Positions 26,905-35,407 of a DNA stretch of 64,000 nt are shown piece after piece (positions within the stretch are counted from its first letter, which is position 1; every line of letters starts with the position of its first letter). This DNA is from Variovorax fucosicus. GTDB taxonomy: Bacteria > Pseudomonadota > Gammaproteobacteria > Burkholderiales > Burkholderiaceae_C. The DNA lies in NCBI RefSeq assembly GCF_030316825.1, contig NZ_JASZYU010000005.1, forward strand, positions 1 to 64,000, in the 5' to 3' direction. The translations under genes and the position numbers were made by a program. The notes beneath the pieces are model-generated. The model searched no databases. It worked only from the letters and a program-made list of their open reading frames with translations, and was not told the DNA's origin.

Positions 26905-27684
26905 ATGACTATCGCAACGACAGTAGCACCGGCCGCTCGCCAGCAAGGCGTCGCAGTCTCGATGCAGAAGATCAACAAATGGTACGGCGCGATGCACGTG
27001 CTGCGCGACGTCAACCTTGACGTGGCGACTGGCGAACGCGTCGTGGTTTGCGGTCCGTCCGGTTCGGGTAAATCGACCCTTATCCGGTGCATCAACCAGC
27101 TTGAAGAGCATCACGAAGGCCAGATCGTCGTGGACGGCATCAGCCTCGACAGCGACGCAAAGAACCTCGATGCCGTTCGCTGCGAAGTAGGGATGGTCTT
27201 CCAGAGCTTCAACCTCTTCCCGCACTTGACGGTGCTGGAGAACTGTACTTTGGCGCCCATGCTGGTCCGGCATGTGCCCCGCCGGGAAGCTGAATCGCTG
27301 GCAAGGTCATACCTGGAGCGCGTGCGGATTCCAGACCAGGCCAGCAAATATCCGGGGCAGCTCTCCGGTGGCCAACAGCAGCGTGTTGCGATCGCACGAG
27401 CCTTGTGCATGAAACCGAAGATCATGCTTTTCGACGAGCCGACCTCCGCGCTCGATCCCGAGATGGTTAAGGAAGTACTCGACACGATGGTTTCCCTCGC
27501 GAAGGACGGCATGACGATGATCTGCGTAACGCACGAAATGGGCTTCGCTCGCGAAGTCGCAGACCGCGTAGTCTTCATGGACCGCGGCGAGATCGTCGAG
27601 TCCGGAAGTCCTGACGAAATGTTCAGCACCCCGAAGTCGGACCGCCTGCGGACTTTCCTCGGTCAAGTCCTGCGCAATCAATAA
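26905..27684 (+). CDS. Amino-acid ABC transporter ATP-binding protein (AapP-like)
   Basis: The 259-residue ATPase carries Walker A GPSGSGKST (residues 50-58), the Q-loop VFQSFNLFPHLTVLEN, signature LSGGQ (153-157), Walker B IMLFDEP (173-179) and the H-loop VTHEMGFA. It is of the GlnQ/AapP polar-amino-acid type and powers the importer. It lies four bases after the AapM-like gene and completes the transporter. It is followed 14 bases later by a LysE-type exporter gene in the same operon. Confidence 0.95.
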   Translation: MTIATTVAPAARQQGVAVSMQKINKWYGAMHVLRDVNLDVATGERVVVCGPSGSGKSTLIRCINQLEEHHEGQIVVDGISLDSDAKNLDAVRCEVGMVFQSFNLFPHLTVLENCTLAPMLVRHVPRREAESLARSYLERVRIPDQASKYPGQLSGGQQQRVAIARALCMKPKIMLFDEPTSALDPEMVKEVLDTMVSLAKDGMTMICVTHEMGFAREVADRVVFMDRGEIVESGSPDEMFSTPKSDRLRTFLGQVLRNQ

Positions 27685-27698
27685 TCGATCACGCTACG

Positions 27699-28349
27699 AT
27701 GCCAGACGCTTATCACCTCCTCCTATTCGTGCTGGCCGGCTGGCTGCTGAACGTCACCCCAGGGCCTGACGTCCTGTACATCGTCACGAACTCGCTACGA
27801 GGCGGCTGGAAGTCTGGCGTTGTCGCTGGTCTTGGCATCACAGCTGGCTGCTTTGTGCACATCTTTGCTGCTGCGTTGGGAATGGGCGCACTTCTGGCGG
27901 CCTCTGAGACTGCCTTCACTGTCTTGAAATGGATCGGCGCTGCGTACCTGTTGTGGATCGGCGGGAAGATCTTGCTTGCGCGTGCAGCACCGGCGACAAC
28001 AGACCTTCAAGCGGTTGCTCTATCGCGGCCTCTTCCCAGTTCAAAAGAGATTTTTCTCGGCGGCTTCTGGACCAACGTCCTCAATCCGAAGGTCGTGCTG
28101 TTCTTCCTGGCTTTCCTGCCCCAGTTCATCAGCCCGGAAACGACAGGAAAGACCAGTGCGTTCCTTGCTCTTGGTGTACTTTTCAATGTGAACAGCATCC
28201 CGGTCAACGCGGGCTGGGCGATCGCGGCTGCGTGGATGGCCAGAAGACCTGTCGTTCAACGCGGAATGCACTGGCTCGACAAGCTTGCTGGCTCGATGTT
28301 CATCGTCTTTGGGGTCAGGCTTGCACTGGTCGATCGACCCGGCGCCTAG
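27699..28349 (+). CDS. LysE/RhtB family amino-acid exporter
   Basis: The 216-residue inner-membrane protein has the LysE-fold signature: LNVTPGPDVLYIVTNSLRGG near the N-terminus, AAYLLWIGGKILLARAA, then FWTNVLNPKVVLFFLAFLPQF (about residues 124-144). Six hydrophobic segments are expected. Members expel amino acids or their analogues. An exporter within an import/degradation operon suggests relief from a toxic amino acid or pathway by-product. The gene is intact and begins with ATG 14 bases after the ATPase stop. Confidence 0.9.
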   Translation: MPDAYHLLLFVLAGWLLNVTPGPDVLYIVTNSLRGGWKSGVVAGLGITAGCFVHIFAAALGMGALLAASETAFTVLKWIGAAYLLWIGGKILLARAAPATTDLQAVALSRPLPSSKEIFLGGFWTNVLNPKVVLFFLAFLPQFISPETTGKTSAFLALGVLFNVNSIPVNAGWAIAAAWMARRPVVQRGMHWLDKLAGSMFIVFGVRLALVDRPGA

Positions 28350-28527
28350 CTACCTCAAGGAAAAAAGCGTGCTGCACGTGGGACCTGAGCGTTGCGATCG
28401 TGCGAACACAACGTGCAGCCACAGTGGTCCTGCACATCGCACAGATGTTGTGTTTTCCAGCCTCAAATTGCGCCAAGCAACACAGCTTCAAATCTTAGGA
28501 TTGCAGCATCACACACGGAACAACCAA

Positions 28528-29760
28528 ATGCTCATTACCAACACGCGTGCTACGCGCGAAACGTACCCCAATGATCTGCGTTCAATCATGTCTGTCGACA
28601 ATGCTGAGCAAAGCAGGAAGTGGCTCTCGACATGGGGTGGCATCTATCCAGGGTCAACACCGCTCTACGCGCTGGACGGACTTGCCACTGCACTGGGCGT
28701 GGGACAGATTCTCGTGAAGGATGAATCGGTTCGTTCCGAACTTGGCAGCTTCAAGGCACTCGGTGCGCCGATCGCATTGGTTAGGTTAATTCTCCGCCTG
28801 TGGCCAAACGACGGCCTGGATCCGCAGGCGCTACTTTCCGGCGCCTACAAGACAAAATTCAGCGACTTCACGGTTATCAGTGCGACGGATGGGAATCACG
28901 GCAAAGGCTTGGCTGCGGCAGCGCAGAGTGCAGGTTGCCGCTGCGTGATCGTGCTGCATGCCAACGTCAGCGCCGAGCGGGAAGCGGCTATCGCGGCCTA
29001 TGGCGCAGATATCGTTCGCATCCAGGGCAATTACGACGAGTCGGTGGAGGAGGCCGCGCGCCTGGCTCGTGAGAATGCCTGGCATGTCGTCTCGGATACG
29101 TCATATGACGGCTATGAAGAGATCCCGCGTGATGTGATGCAGGGATACGGCACCATCGCAGCCGAAATCGTTGAAGGGTCGGCGCGGTCGAAATCGCCCG
29201 TGACCCATGTCTTTCTGCAAGGTGGTGTGGGCGGACTCGCCGCCGGCATCGTCAGCTATTTCTGGGAAACCTACGGCACCCGCCGTCCGACGGCAATCAT
29301 CGTTGAGCCCGAGCAGGCGGACTGTCTTTTCCAGAGCGCCCTCAGCGGTGTTGCAGCAAAGGCCACCGGTTCCGTGGACTCCGTGATGGCGGGCCTGGCT
29401 TGCGGTGAAACCTCGCCACTGGCCTGGCGCTTCCTGGTATCAAGTGTTGACTACTTCATGACCGTGAAGGATGAGGATGCGGTTCAAGCCATGCAGGTGC
29501 TGGCCAAGGGCAATGAAAGTGACCTCCCCATCGTTTCCGGGGAATCTGGCGCCGCTGGTCTGGCCGGCCTGATCCAGCTGATGCGCGATCCCAAGCTCGC
29601 ACGGCAAGCTGGACTGGACCACTCGTCCACGGTGCTGCTGATTAGCACAGAAGGTGCAACTGCACCGGCGGTTTATGAGCAACTGGTGGGCGAATCCGGC
29701 TTGGGCGTGCTGGCGCGGCAAAAAGAGTTTCTCGATCGCAGAGCGAGCCACTACGCGTAA
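28528..29760 (+). CDS. dpaL: Diaminopropionate ammonia-lyase-like PLP enzyme
   Basis: The 410-residue fold-type II PLP enzyme starts at ATG 28528 (a long upstream extension is rejected). The PLP-binding lysine is Lys76 in SELGSFKALGAPIAL. SATDGNHGKGLAAAA is the phosphate/substrate Asn loop, and the glycine-rich QGGVGGLAAG cofactor loop follows. The block SDTSYDGYEEIPRDVMQGYG is characteristic of diaminopropionate ammonia-lyase (YgeX/DpaL), which splits 2,3-diaminopropionate to pyruvate and two ammonia. Length agrees (about 400). A 178-base gap separates it from lysE. Context supports degradation of a beta-substituted alanine. Confidence 0.87.
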   Translation: MLITNTRATRETYPNDLRSIMSVDNAEQSRKWLSTWGGIYPGSTPLYALDGLATALGVGQILVKDESVRSELGSFKALGAPIALVRLILRLWPNDGLDPQALLSGAYKTKFSDFTVISATDGNHGKGLAAAAQSAGCRCVIVLHANVSAEREAAIAAYGADIVRIQGNYDESVEEAARLARENAWHVVSDTSYDGYEEIPRDVMQGYGTIAAEIVEGSARSKSPVTHVFLQGGVGGLAAGIVSYFWETYGTRRPTAIIVEPEQADCLFQSALSGVAAKATGSVDSVMAGLACGETSPLAWRFLVSSVDYFMTVKDEDAVQAMQVLAKGNESDLPIVSGESGAAGLAGLIQLMRDPKLARQAGLDHSSTVLLISTEGATAPAVYEQLVGESGLGVLARQKEFLDRRASHYA

Positions 29761-29783
29761 CCGGTTTCAACATAAAAGTAAAC

Positions 29784-31220
29784 ATGAACACCAGCGCCGC
29801 CACACGTGAAGCCGCAATCGCCAGCGCCGTCGAAACCTACGACTCAGGCCGATTCCTGACGGACCTTGACCGCCGTGTCGCCTATCGGACCGAGAGCCAG
29901 GAACCGTCCCAGGCGAAACACCTTCACGCCTATCTCGAAAAGGAAATTTCGCCACTGCTCCATCGGCTGGGATTCGAGACGAAGCTTGTGCCCAACCCGA
30001 GCGACATCGACGCGCCGGTTCTCCTTGCCAGTCGCATTGAGGACATAAACCTCCCGACGGTCGTCACCTACGGGCACGGCGACGTGGTCCGCGGTTACGA
30101 CGACCAGTGGCACAAAGGCCTGGAGCCGTGGAAGATCGTGGTCGATGGCGATCGCTGGTACGGCCGCGGCATTGCTGACAACAAGGGGCAGCACTCCGTG
30201 AATTTGGCCGCGCTCGAGGCTGTTATGAACGCGCGAGGTGGCAAGCTCGGATTCAACCTCAAGATCATCATGGAGACCGGCGAAGAAGTGGACTCCCCCG
30301 GACTAAACCAAATCTGCGGAGCAGAACGCGACTTTCTAAGTGGCGACGTCTTCCTGGCCTCGGACGGACCTCGAGTGTCGGCTGAGCGACCCACAGTTTT
30401 TCTTGGGTCGCGCGGCGAGCTGAATTTCGATCTGGAGCTTGATCTGCGAAGTGGTGGGCACCACTCCGGGAACTGGGGCGGCGCGCTGCGCAACCCCGCA
30501 GTTGTCCTATCGCACGCGATTGCCAGCATGGTGGACGTCAACGGCCGCATCCTCGTCAAGGGGCTCATGCCGCCTCCAATTTCTGCAGCTGTCCGTGAGG
30601 CGTTGTCGGACATCGAACTCGGCCGGGACAGTAGCGCTCCCGAAGTGGACATCGACTGGGGTGAGCCCGGCCTGACACCTGCTGAAAGAGTGCTGGGCTG
30701 GAACGCGCTGGAAGTGCTGGCATTCAAATCGGGCAATCCTGACGCGCCCGTCAACGCGATTCCTCCGACAGCGCGTGCGCATTGCCAGTTGCGCTTTGTG
30801 GTGGGAACCGACTGGGAGAACGCCCAGAACTATCTCGATGAGCACCTCGCCAGGAACGGCATCAAGCATGTGAATGTCATTGTCAAGCCTGCGGTCACGG
30901 CGACCCGCCTGGACCTTGACGACCCTTGGGTCAAGTGGACGCTCGATTCGATTCGTAAGACCACGGGCAAGAAGCCTGCACTGCTGCCGAACCTCGGCGG
31001 CACCGTGCCCAACGAAATCTTCGCGAACACGCTCGGCCTTCCCACGGTTTGGGTTCCACATTCCTACCCGGCGTGTTCGCAGCACGCGCCCAATGAGCAT
31101 TTCCTGGGCTCCGTTGCCCGCGAATCGCTGGCGCTGATGGCGGGCCTCTGGTGGGATCTTGGGGAAACGGCTTTGAATGTGATCTCCGCACGGAAGCGTG
31201 CAGGTACTGGCTCCGCCTGA
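29784..31220 (+). CDS. M20 family metallohydrolase (peptidase/deacylase)
   Basis: The 478-residue M20/ArgE-DapE family enzyme retains its di-metal centre: TYGHGDVV (His98, Asp100), GRGIADNKGQ (Asp132), METGEEVDS (Glu167 catalytic, Glu168) and the C-terminal His in VPHSYPACSQHAPNEHF. The insertion domain with LDLRSGGHHSGNWGGALRNP is also conserved. Such enzymes release amino acids from dipeptides or N-acyl amino acids. Directly after dpaL, it may remove an acyl or amino-acyl group to free the lyase substrate. It is the last intact gene of the Lrp-linked operon. Confidence 0.9.
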   Translation: MNTSAATREAAIASAVETYDSGRFLTDLDRRVAYRTESQEPSQAKHLHAYLEKEISPLLHRLGFETKLVPNPSDIDAPVLLASRIEDINLPTVVTYGHGDVVRGYDDQWHKGLEPWKIVVDGDRWYGRGIADNKGQHSVNLAALEAVMNARGGKLGFNLKIIMETGEEVDSPGLNQICGAERDFLSGDVFLASDGPRVSAERPTVFLGSRGELNFDLELDLRSGGHHSGNWGGALRNPAVVLSHAIASMVDVNGRILVKGLMPPPISAAVREALSDIELGRDSSAPEVDIDWGEPGLTPAERVLGWNALEVLAFKSGNPDAPVNAIPPTARAHCQLRFVVGTDWENAQNYLDEHLARNGIKHVNVIVKPAVTATRLDLDDPWVKWTLDSIRKTTGKKPALLPNLGGTVPNEIFANTLGLPTVWVPHSYPACSQHAPNEHFLGSVARESLALMAGLWWDLGETALNVISARKRAGTGSA

Positions 31221-31347
31221 CTTCACTCCATCGAACGCCTAGCGCTCATCCGTGAAGTTGCCCCCTTTTCGCGGACACCTTCCGTACGGTAGAAGTCGAA
31301 GTGCCCAAATCAAAGCGGCCATACCCGGCGGACCAACATGGGACGCT

Positions 31348-31720
31348 ATGTCCAAAGACATCAGCACCAAATTAATTCACCAAGATTACCAGGTCCCCAG
31401 TGGATACGAGGCCGTTCCCCCGGGGGTTTCCAAGGGGTCGACCGTGCTATCCCCAAGCGTAGCGGACGTCCGCCAGCGTCTCCGTGCATTTGGCCACCGC
31501 GACGGCTACAGCTATGGCCTTTACGGTACACCCACGACAGATACCCTCGAGCAACGTCTGTGCACGCTTGAAGGTGGCCGTCATTGCCTGCGAGGACCCA
31601 GTGGCCAGGCGGCAATCACCGTGGTCAATCTTGGATTTTGACGGCGGGCGATGATGTGCTTCTTCCCACGAATGTGTGCCAAATGGCATCTGTCGAATTT
31701 GCTCGGCAGCTCATGCGGTA
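31348..31720 (+). pseudogene. Cys/Met metabolism PLP enzyme (cystathionine beta-lyase-like), N-terminal remnant
   Basis: From ATG 31348 the frame reads DISTKLIHQDYQVPSGYEAV, then GYSYGLYGTPTTDTLEQRL and GRHCLRGPSGQAAI, matching the N-terminal third of MetC-like beta-lyases. At about 31636 one base is missing. The next frame continues with LTAGDDVLLPTNV and homology stops soon after. The PLP lysine part is gone. The break marks the junction with the integrative element whose relaxase gene ends at 31777. It was probably the next enzyme of the amino-acid cluster. Confidence 0.8.
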
Positions 31721-31776
31721 GGTAGACTGCCAGTTTCTGTCAAAGGCAAGTTGCGCTGGAAAGTTCGGGCGGCGGA

Positions 31777-33726
31777 TTAGATAGAGATGCCTCTCTGTGT
31801 ACTGAACTGCCAGGTGACGGATGATCCTCGAACCACAGCGGACGCGGTCTGACCTAGCCGCTGTTCGACCACCGGCCGCCACGGCACCAAGCTAAAGCCC
31901 AGCCCCTCATTCAATATGGCAAAGCGGCCGCTAGCCAACTGAATCGAACGACTGTAAACGCCGCTCACAGAATGGCCATCACGTAGCGGCCGGTACGCTA
32001 GTCCGGTTTGCTGGTGGAGCGCCTTGCCAACTGCAGCCAGCTCACGATGTTTCAAGGTGGCCAGCAGGTTTCGCGCGAAAACTACTCGCTGGTCATGCCG
32101 TTCGGCCAAGCCCCGTTCCGCAAGGAAATCGACACGGTCGCGCATTGCATCGCGTGCTTCAACCCCAAAGCCTTGTCCGCCCACGGCCGAGTCGCCGCCC
32201 AACAACTGCCTATCCAGCCAGGTGGCGCCCATGGTGCGCACTTGCTGTTCAATGGAGAGATGCGACCGCAGCTCGATCACCAGCCCATTATTTTTCTGTA
32301 TGTCATGCGTTCGAGCTTTCTCCAGAAGGTCCGGCGGCACTTTCCAGACGCCATCAGCGATGCGCTCAACAATGCCGGCGCGGCGCAGCGCTTCGAGCCG
32401 GCGCACGTGTGCATCGACAGTGGCCTGCGGGTCGGAATCGCGAGCTTGCTTCAGTTTCACCACGTGGTCGGCTGCCTTGTAGAGGCCGTCTCTGGCGATG
32501 GTTGCGATGTGGCGGTCCACCGGCTTCTCCTGATCGGGGACTCTAGCCTCCACGATGCCATTCATAGGCAGTTCTGCGAGGTCGGCACCGGGTGGCAGCT
32601 TCAGGTAGTGCGCCCGTCCGTCAATGCCATCGACCACCAAGTAGCTGCGGTCGTGCAGTTCGTCGGCCAGCCCCTTGCCCGCGATCCGACCGATGACAGA
32701 GGAGGTTGGACGATCATCGATCACACATTCCCGCCGCTGGCCCTTGAGCGCACGGCGTACCGTCTCCAGCGCATCCTCGCGCTGGCCCATGGCGTTAAGT
32801 GTGGCCGCCATCTCGGGCTGGAGCTTCCAGTGGTTCGCGTCAATCCTCTCGACCAGGCCCATGCCTTCGAGACGCTGCAGCCGTGCCCGGAGTACGCTCT
32901 GGCGCTGCTGGTCTTGCGGGGTAGCCGTCAGGTCGATGCCATCGGCGCCAGCTTGCCGGATCAGCGCCCGATCCAAGCTGGTGAGTCGCTGCTGGTTGAC
33001 CTCCCGCAGCAGGCTCTGACGGATTTCCGCCTCGGTGCGCGGCCCCAGCCGTTCGGTCGCGATCTCGCTGGCGCGCAAGCGCATGCCGTGCGCCATGTAG
33101 TCAGGGGCGATCACAAGATCTTCCCGGCCGCTGGCAGGCCCGCCCGTGTGGCCGTTCAGCACGATGTGCGTGTGCGGGTTGTCTGTGTCCCAATGGTCCA
33201 CGGCCACCCAGTCAAGTCGGGTCTCGAGGTCGATCTCCATGCGGCGCATGAGCTGACGAGTGAAGCCCTTCAGGTCTTCCAGCTCTAGGCCGTCCTCGGC
33301 CGAGACGATGAAGCGGAACTGGTGGCGGTCGCTCTGCCCGCGTTCCTGAAAGGCCTTGAGGTCGGCCGCATCGGCGTCGGCGCCGTAGGCCTGGCCCTTC
33401 TGTCCATTGCGTGTAACGCCGTCGCGCTCGATGTAGCGCAGGTGTACGGCCACAGAGTTCGGGCTGGCACGCCGCAGCACGACGAAGCGGGACTTAATGA
33501 CCACACGCCGCGCATTCGGCCCCAGACGCTGGCCGGCCAGGGAGGCCGCGACGCGGCCACGGCCGAACGTGTTGGCGGATCTGCCAAGGCCCTTGCCGGA
33601 GGGCTTTGCGCCGGTCTTCGACATCTGCTTGAGAACCTGTGAAACGAAGCGCTGCGAGCGCGGCCCGCCCCGCGACTTCGGTGCCGCGGGCTTGACCCGA
33701 AAGCGATCCTCGTCATTGCCAGCCAT
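31777..33726 (-). CDS. Relaxase/mobilisation protein with DUF3363 (VirD2-like, Tn4371-type ICE)
   Basis: The 649-residue protein starts at ATG 33726. The relaxase domain has AVHLRYIERDGV (about 93-104), the FRFIVSAEDG strand and the metal His pair in DNPHTHIVLNGH (182-193). The long C-terminal DUF3363 region follows, ending with GFSLVPWRPVVEQRLGQ. Relaxases nick oriT and lead single-stranded DNA transfer. The protein is full length, but the traG and trb genes that follow it in Tn4371-family elements are missing; the DNA past its stop is a foreign pseudogene. It could still act in trans on oriT with a helper system. Confidence 0.92.
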   Translation of the reverse strand: MAGNDEDRFRVKPAAPKSRGGPRSQRFVSQVLKQMSKTGAKPSGKGLGRSANTFGRGRVAASLAGQRLGPNARRVVIKSRFVVLRRASPNSVAVHLRYIERDGVTRNGQKGQAYGADADAADLKAFQERGQSDRHQFRFIVSAEDGLELEDLKGFTRQLMRRMEIDLETRLDWVAVDHWDTDNPHTHIVLNGHTGGPASGREDLVIAPDYMAHGMRLRASEIATERLGPRTEAEIRQSLLREVNQQRLTSLDRALIRQAGADGIDLTATPQDQQRQSVLRARLQRLEGMGLVERIDANHWKLQPEMAATLNAMGQREDALETVRRALKGQRRECVIDDRPTSSVIGRIAGKGLADELHDRSYLVVDGIDGRAHYLKLPPGADLAELPMNGIVEARVPDQEKPVDRHIATIARDGLYKAADHVVKLKQARDSDPQATVDAHVRRLEALRRAGIVERIADGVWKVPPDLLEKARTHDIQKNNGLVIELRSHLSIEQQVRTMGATWLDRQLLGGDSAVGGQGFGVEARDAMRDRVDFLAERGLAERHDQRVVFARNLLATLKHRELAAVGKALHQQTGLAYRPLRDGHSVSGVYSRSIQLASGRFAILNEGLGFSLVPWRPVVEQRLGQTASAVVRGSSVTWQFSTQRGISI

Positions 33727-34098
33727 GAAGACTCCAGCGCACAGTGGCGCAGCGCATCGGAAACGGCACGCGGCAGACGCCACTGCCATGCGGATTCCAG
33801 TCTCTGCGCGGCACGCGCAAGACCCCTTGCGGTGCCGCCGCAAACCCACGTGCAGACTGGCCTGGAGGGGCGCGACGTGCCACCCCTTTTATCTGGCCCT
33901 CCGTCTCCGCCTTCCGCATCCGCTCCCGGCTCCGACCTGCCGCCAGCCGCGCACCGGGTGCGCAGCGCTGCTCGAGGGGCAGCAGCGATGCAGCGCGAGC
34001 TGCACGCTGGCGGCGGGCTCCCTGCACGATGGAATGAAGCGCGGGCGCATGCTCGGCTGCATTCCAGTGGCATGTTGCGTGATGCGATAAGGCAGACT
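33727..34098. other. Non-coding gap upstream of the relaxase; candidate oriT region
   Basis: These 372 bases between the relaxase and TraF genes carry no convincing gene, although overlapping frames exist. Location next to the relaxase is where an origin of transfer could be, but no nick-site consensus was recognised. Confidence 0.3.
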
Positions 34099-34632
34099 TC
34101 ATGGCGCGTTCCAGGTCCACAGCGGCCGCGCGATGCCGAGCACGGCGAAGACGGAGATGGGGCCAAAGTAGCGGCTGTCGAACGACGCCGGGTTAGTGTC
34201 GCTGAGCAGGAACAGTTCGCCGCTGGCGAGGGGGCGGCAATGCTGCCAAGAGTGCAGTGGCCGGCGCGCGCCGTCATGGGTGAGTGCGGTCGTCGCCACT
34301 GCGCCATCAATCAGCACGACCTGTTCTCGAACGCACACCGACTGCGGTGAAATGGCGCCGATACGCTTGAGGATCGGAACACCGCTCGGCAGGTAGCGGC
34401 GTTGTGCTGCGAAGGCCGCCACGTCGATAGGAAGCCGGGCGAGCACGATGCTGCCGACGTGCAGCGCAGCTGCGCTGTCGATGCTGCCGACCTGGTACCA
34501 GCCGCGCGGCACACTGTCCGTCGGGTTGTAGACCAGGAATACACGTTCCTGCACCGACATCGGCATGAAGGCCGGCGCGCACAGCGCAGCCAGGCCGATG
34601 CCCATGCCGGCAAGAAGTACCCGCCGGCTCAT
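34099..34632 (-). CDS. traF: S26 family signal peptidase, conjugal transfer protein TraF
   Basis: The 177-residue protein has one N-terminal hydrophobic segment (RRVLLAGMGIGLAALCAPAF) and the TraF/S26 core: VYNPTDSVPRGWYQ with the catalytic Ser, PILKRIGAI with the general-base Lys, and LFLLSDTNPASFDSRYFGP. In plasmid RP4, TraF cyclises the pilin TrbC. Its ATG overlaps the upstream DUF2840 stop by four bases. The pilin gene and mating apparatus are not in the window, so the enzyme has probably lost its substrate. Confidence 0.92.
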   Translation of the reverse strand: MSRRVLLAGMGIGLAALCAPAFMPMSVQERVFLVYNPTDSVPRGWYQVGSIDSAAALHVGSIVLARLPIDVAAFAAQRRYLPSGVPILKRIGAISPQSVCVREQVVLIDGAVATTALTHDGARRPLHSWQHCRPLASGELFLLSDTNPASFDSRYFGPISVFAVLGIARPLWTWNAP

Positions 34633-35147
34633 CGCAGCGCCCCGCGCGCAACATGCGCCGCATGGCGCTCGCTGGTGTACTCCGGCAACGACTGGCGCGC
34701 AGCCAGCCGGTTGCCGACGGTCTGCCAGTATGTGGAGGCAACCATAGCCGGTTCGATGCCCAGCGCTTCGACGGCGTCGATCCTTTCGAGCACTGACTTG
34801 ACCTGCTGTTCGCCATCGGCGCGCAGCAGGATGCGCGCGCCCGGCACCACGCCGGCGATGCGCTGTGCACCATCGAACGGCATCGGTGCTTGCAGGACCG
34901 TGAGCTGCCAGAGCGCCGTGCCGTAGTCGTTGCCGATCCATTTGACGCGACAGCACACCGCATTGGGCTCGAAGATTGCCACGCGCCGCCATCGGTCGAG
35001 CACCGTCTCGCGCACCGGCTGGCCGAAGCGCAGCCAGACGTTCACGCGATGCTCGACGAAGGCGAGCGAGACGCGCATAGGGGTAGGCTGTGGCGGCAGC
35101 GCTGCGTGAGGCCAGGTCTGCGCGCCAATGGGCGACGGCTGCGTCAT
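34629..35147 (-). CDS. DUF2840 domain-containing protein
   Basis: The 172-residue protein shows the DUF2840 pattern RVSLAFVEHRVNVWLRFG, VAIFEPNAVCCRVKWIGNDY, then GTALWQLTVLQA and LRADGEQQVKSVLERIDAVE. It is a fixed member of the ParA-to-TraF operon of Tn4371-type elements, with no known biochemical function. Start ATG 35147 overlaps the stop of the upstream small partition gene, and its own stop overlaps the TraF start, so the operon is translationally coupled. Confidence 0.9.
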   Translation of the reverse strand: MTQPSPIGAQTWPHAALPPQPTPMRVSLAFVEHRVNVWLRFGQPVRETVLDRWRRVAIFEPNAVCCRVKWIGNDYGTALWQLTVLQAPMPFDGAQRIAGVVPGARILLRADGEQQVKSVLERIDAVEALGIEPAMVASTYWQTVGNRLAARQSLPEYTSERHAAHVARGALR

Positions 35148-35407
35148 GACTGGCCTCCACCGTATTCGCACTCCAGCAGCGCGCGCAGCATCTCGGCCGC
35201 AGTGACGCCTCGTTCGAAGGCGATCACCTTGATGCGGCCCCGCAGCGCCGGCGTCACGTCGATGGTGAGGCGCGCGGTGAAGATCGACGCCTTCGCGACG
35301 TTCTCCGGTGCATCGGCCTGGCGCACCCAGGTCGATGCCGGGTCAGCGGCAGGTTTGCGGCCGATGGATGCCCGCTTCGGCGTTGAGGATGACGATGGAC
35401 CCGTCAT
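35144..35407 (-). CDS. Small ribbon-helix-helix-like partition protein
   Basis: The 87-residue protein has a basic, disordered N-terminus and a C-terminal part (SIFTARLTIDVTPALRGRIK, then VIAFERGVTAAEMLRALLE) of the kind seen in RHH DNA-binding proteins: a beta strand followed by two helices. It is encoded directly after ParA with a 4-base overlap. In the Tn4371 backbone this position holds a short ParA partner, so it probably binds DNA and helps segregation or regulates the operon. Confidence 0.75.
   Translation of the reverse strand: MTGPSSSSTPKRASIGRKPAADPASTWVRQADAPENVAKASIFTARLTIDVTPALRGRIKVIAFERGVTAAEMLRALLECEYGGGQS

Noticed and set aside
33285..34310. Minus-strand frame of 341 codons across the relaxase/TraF gap
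   Set aside because: It overlaps the relaxase and TraF coding regions in another frame and is Arg/Ser/Ala-rich, typical of a high-GC shadow.
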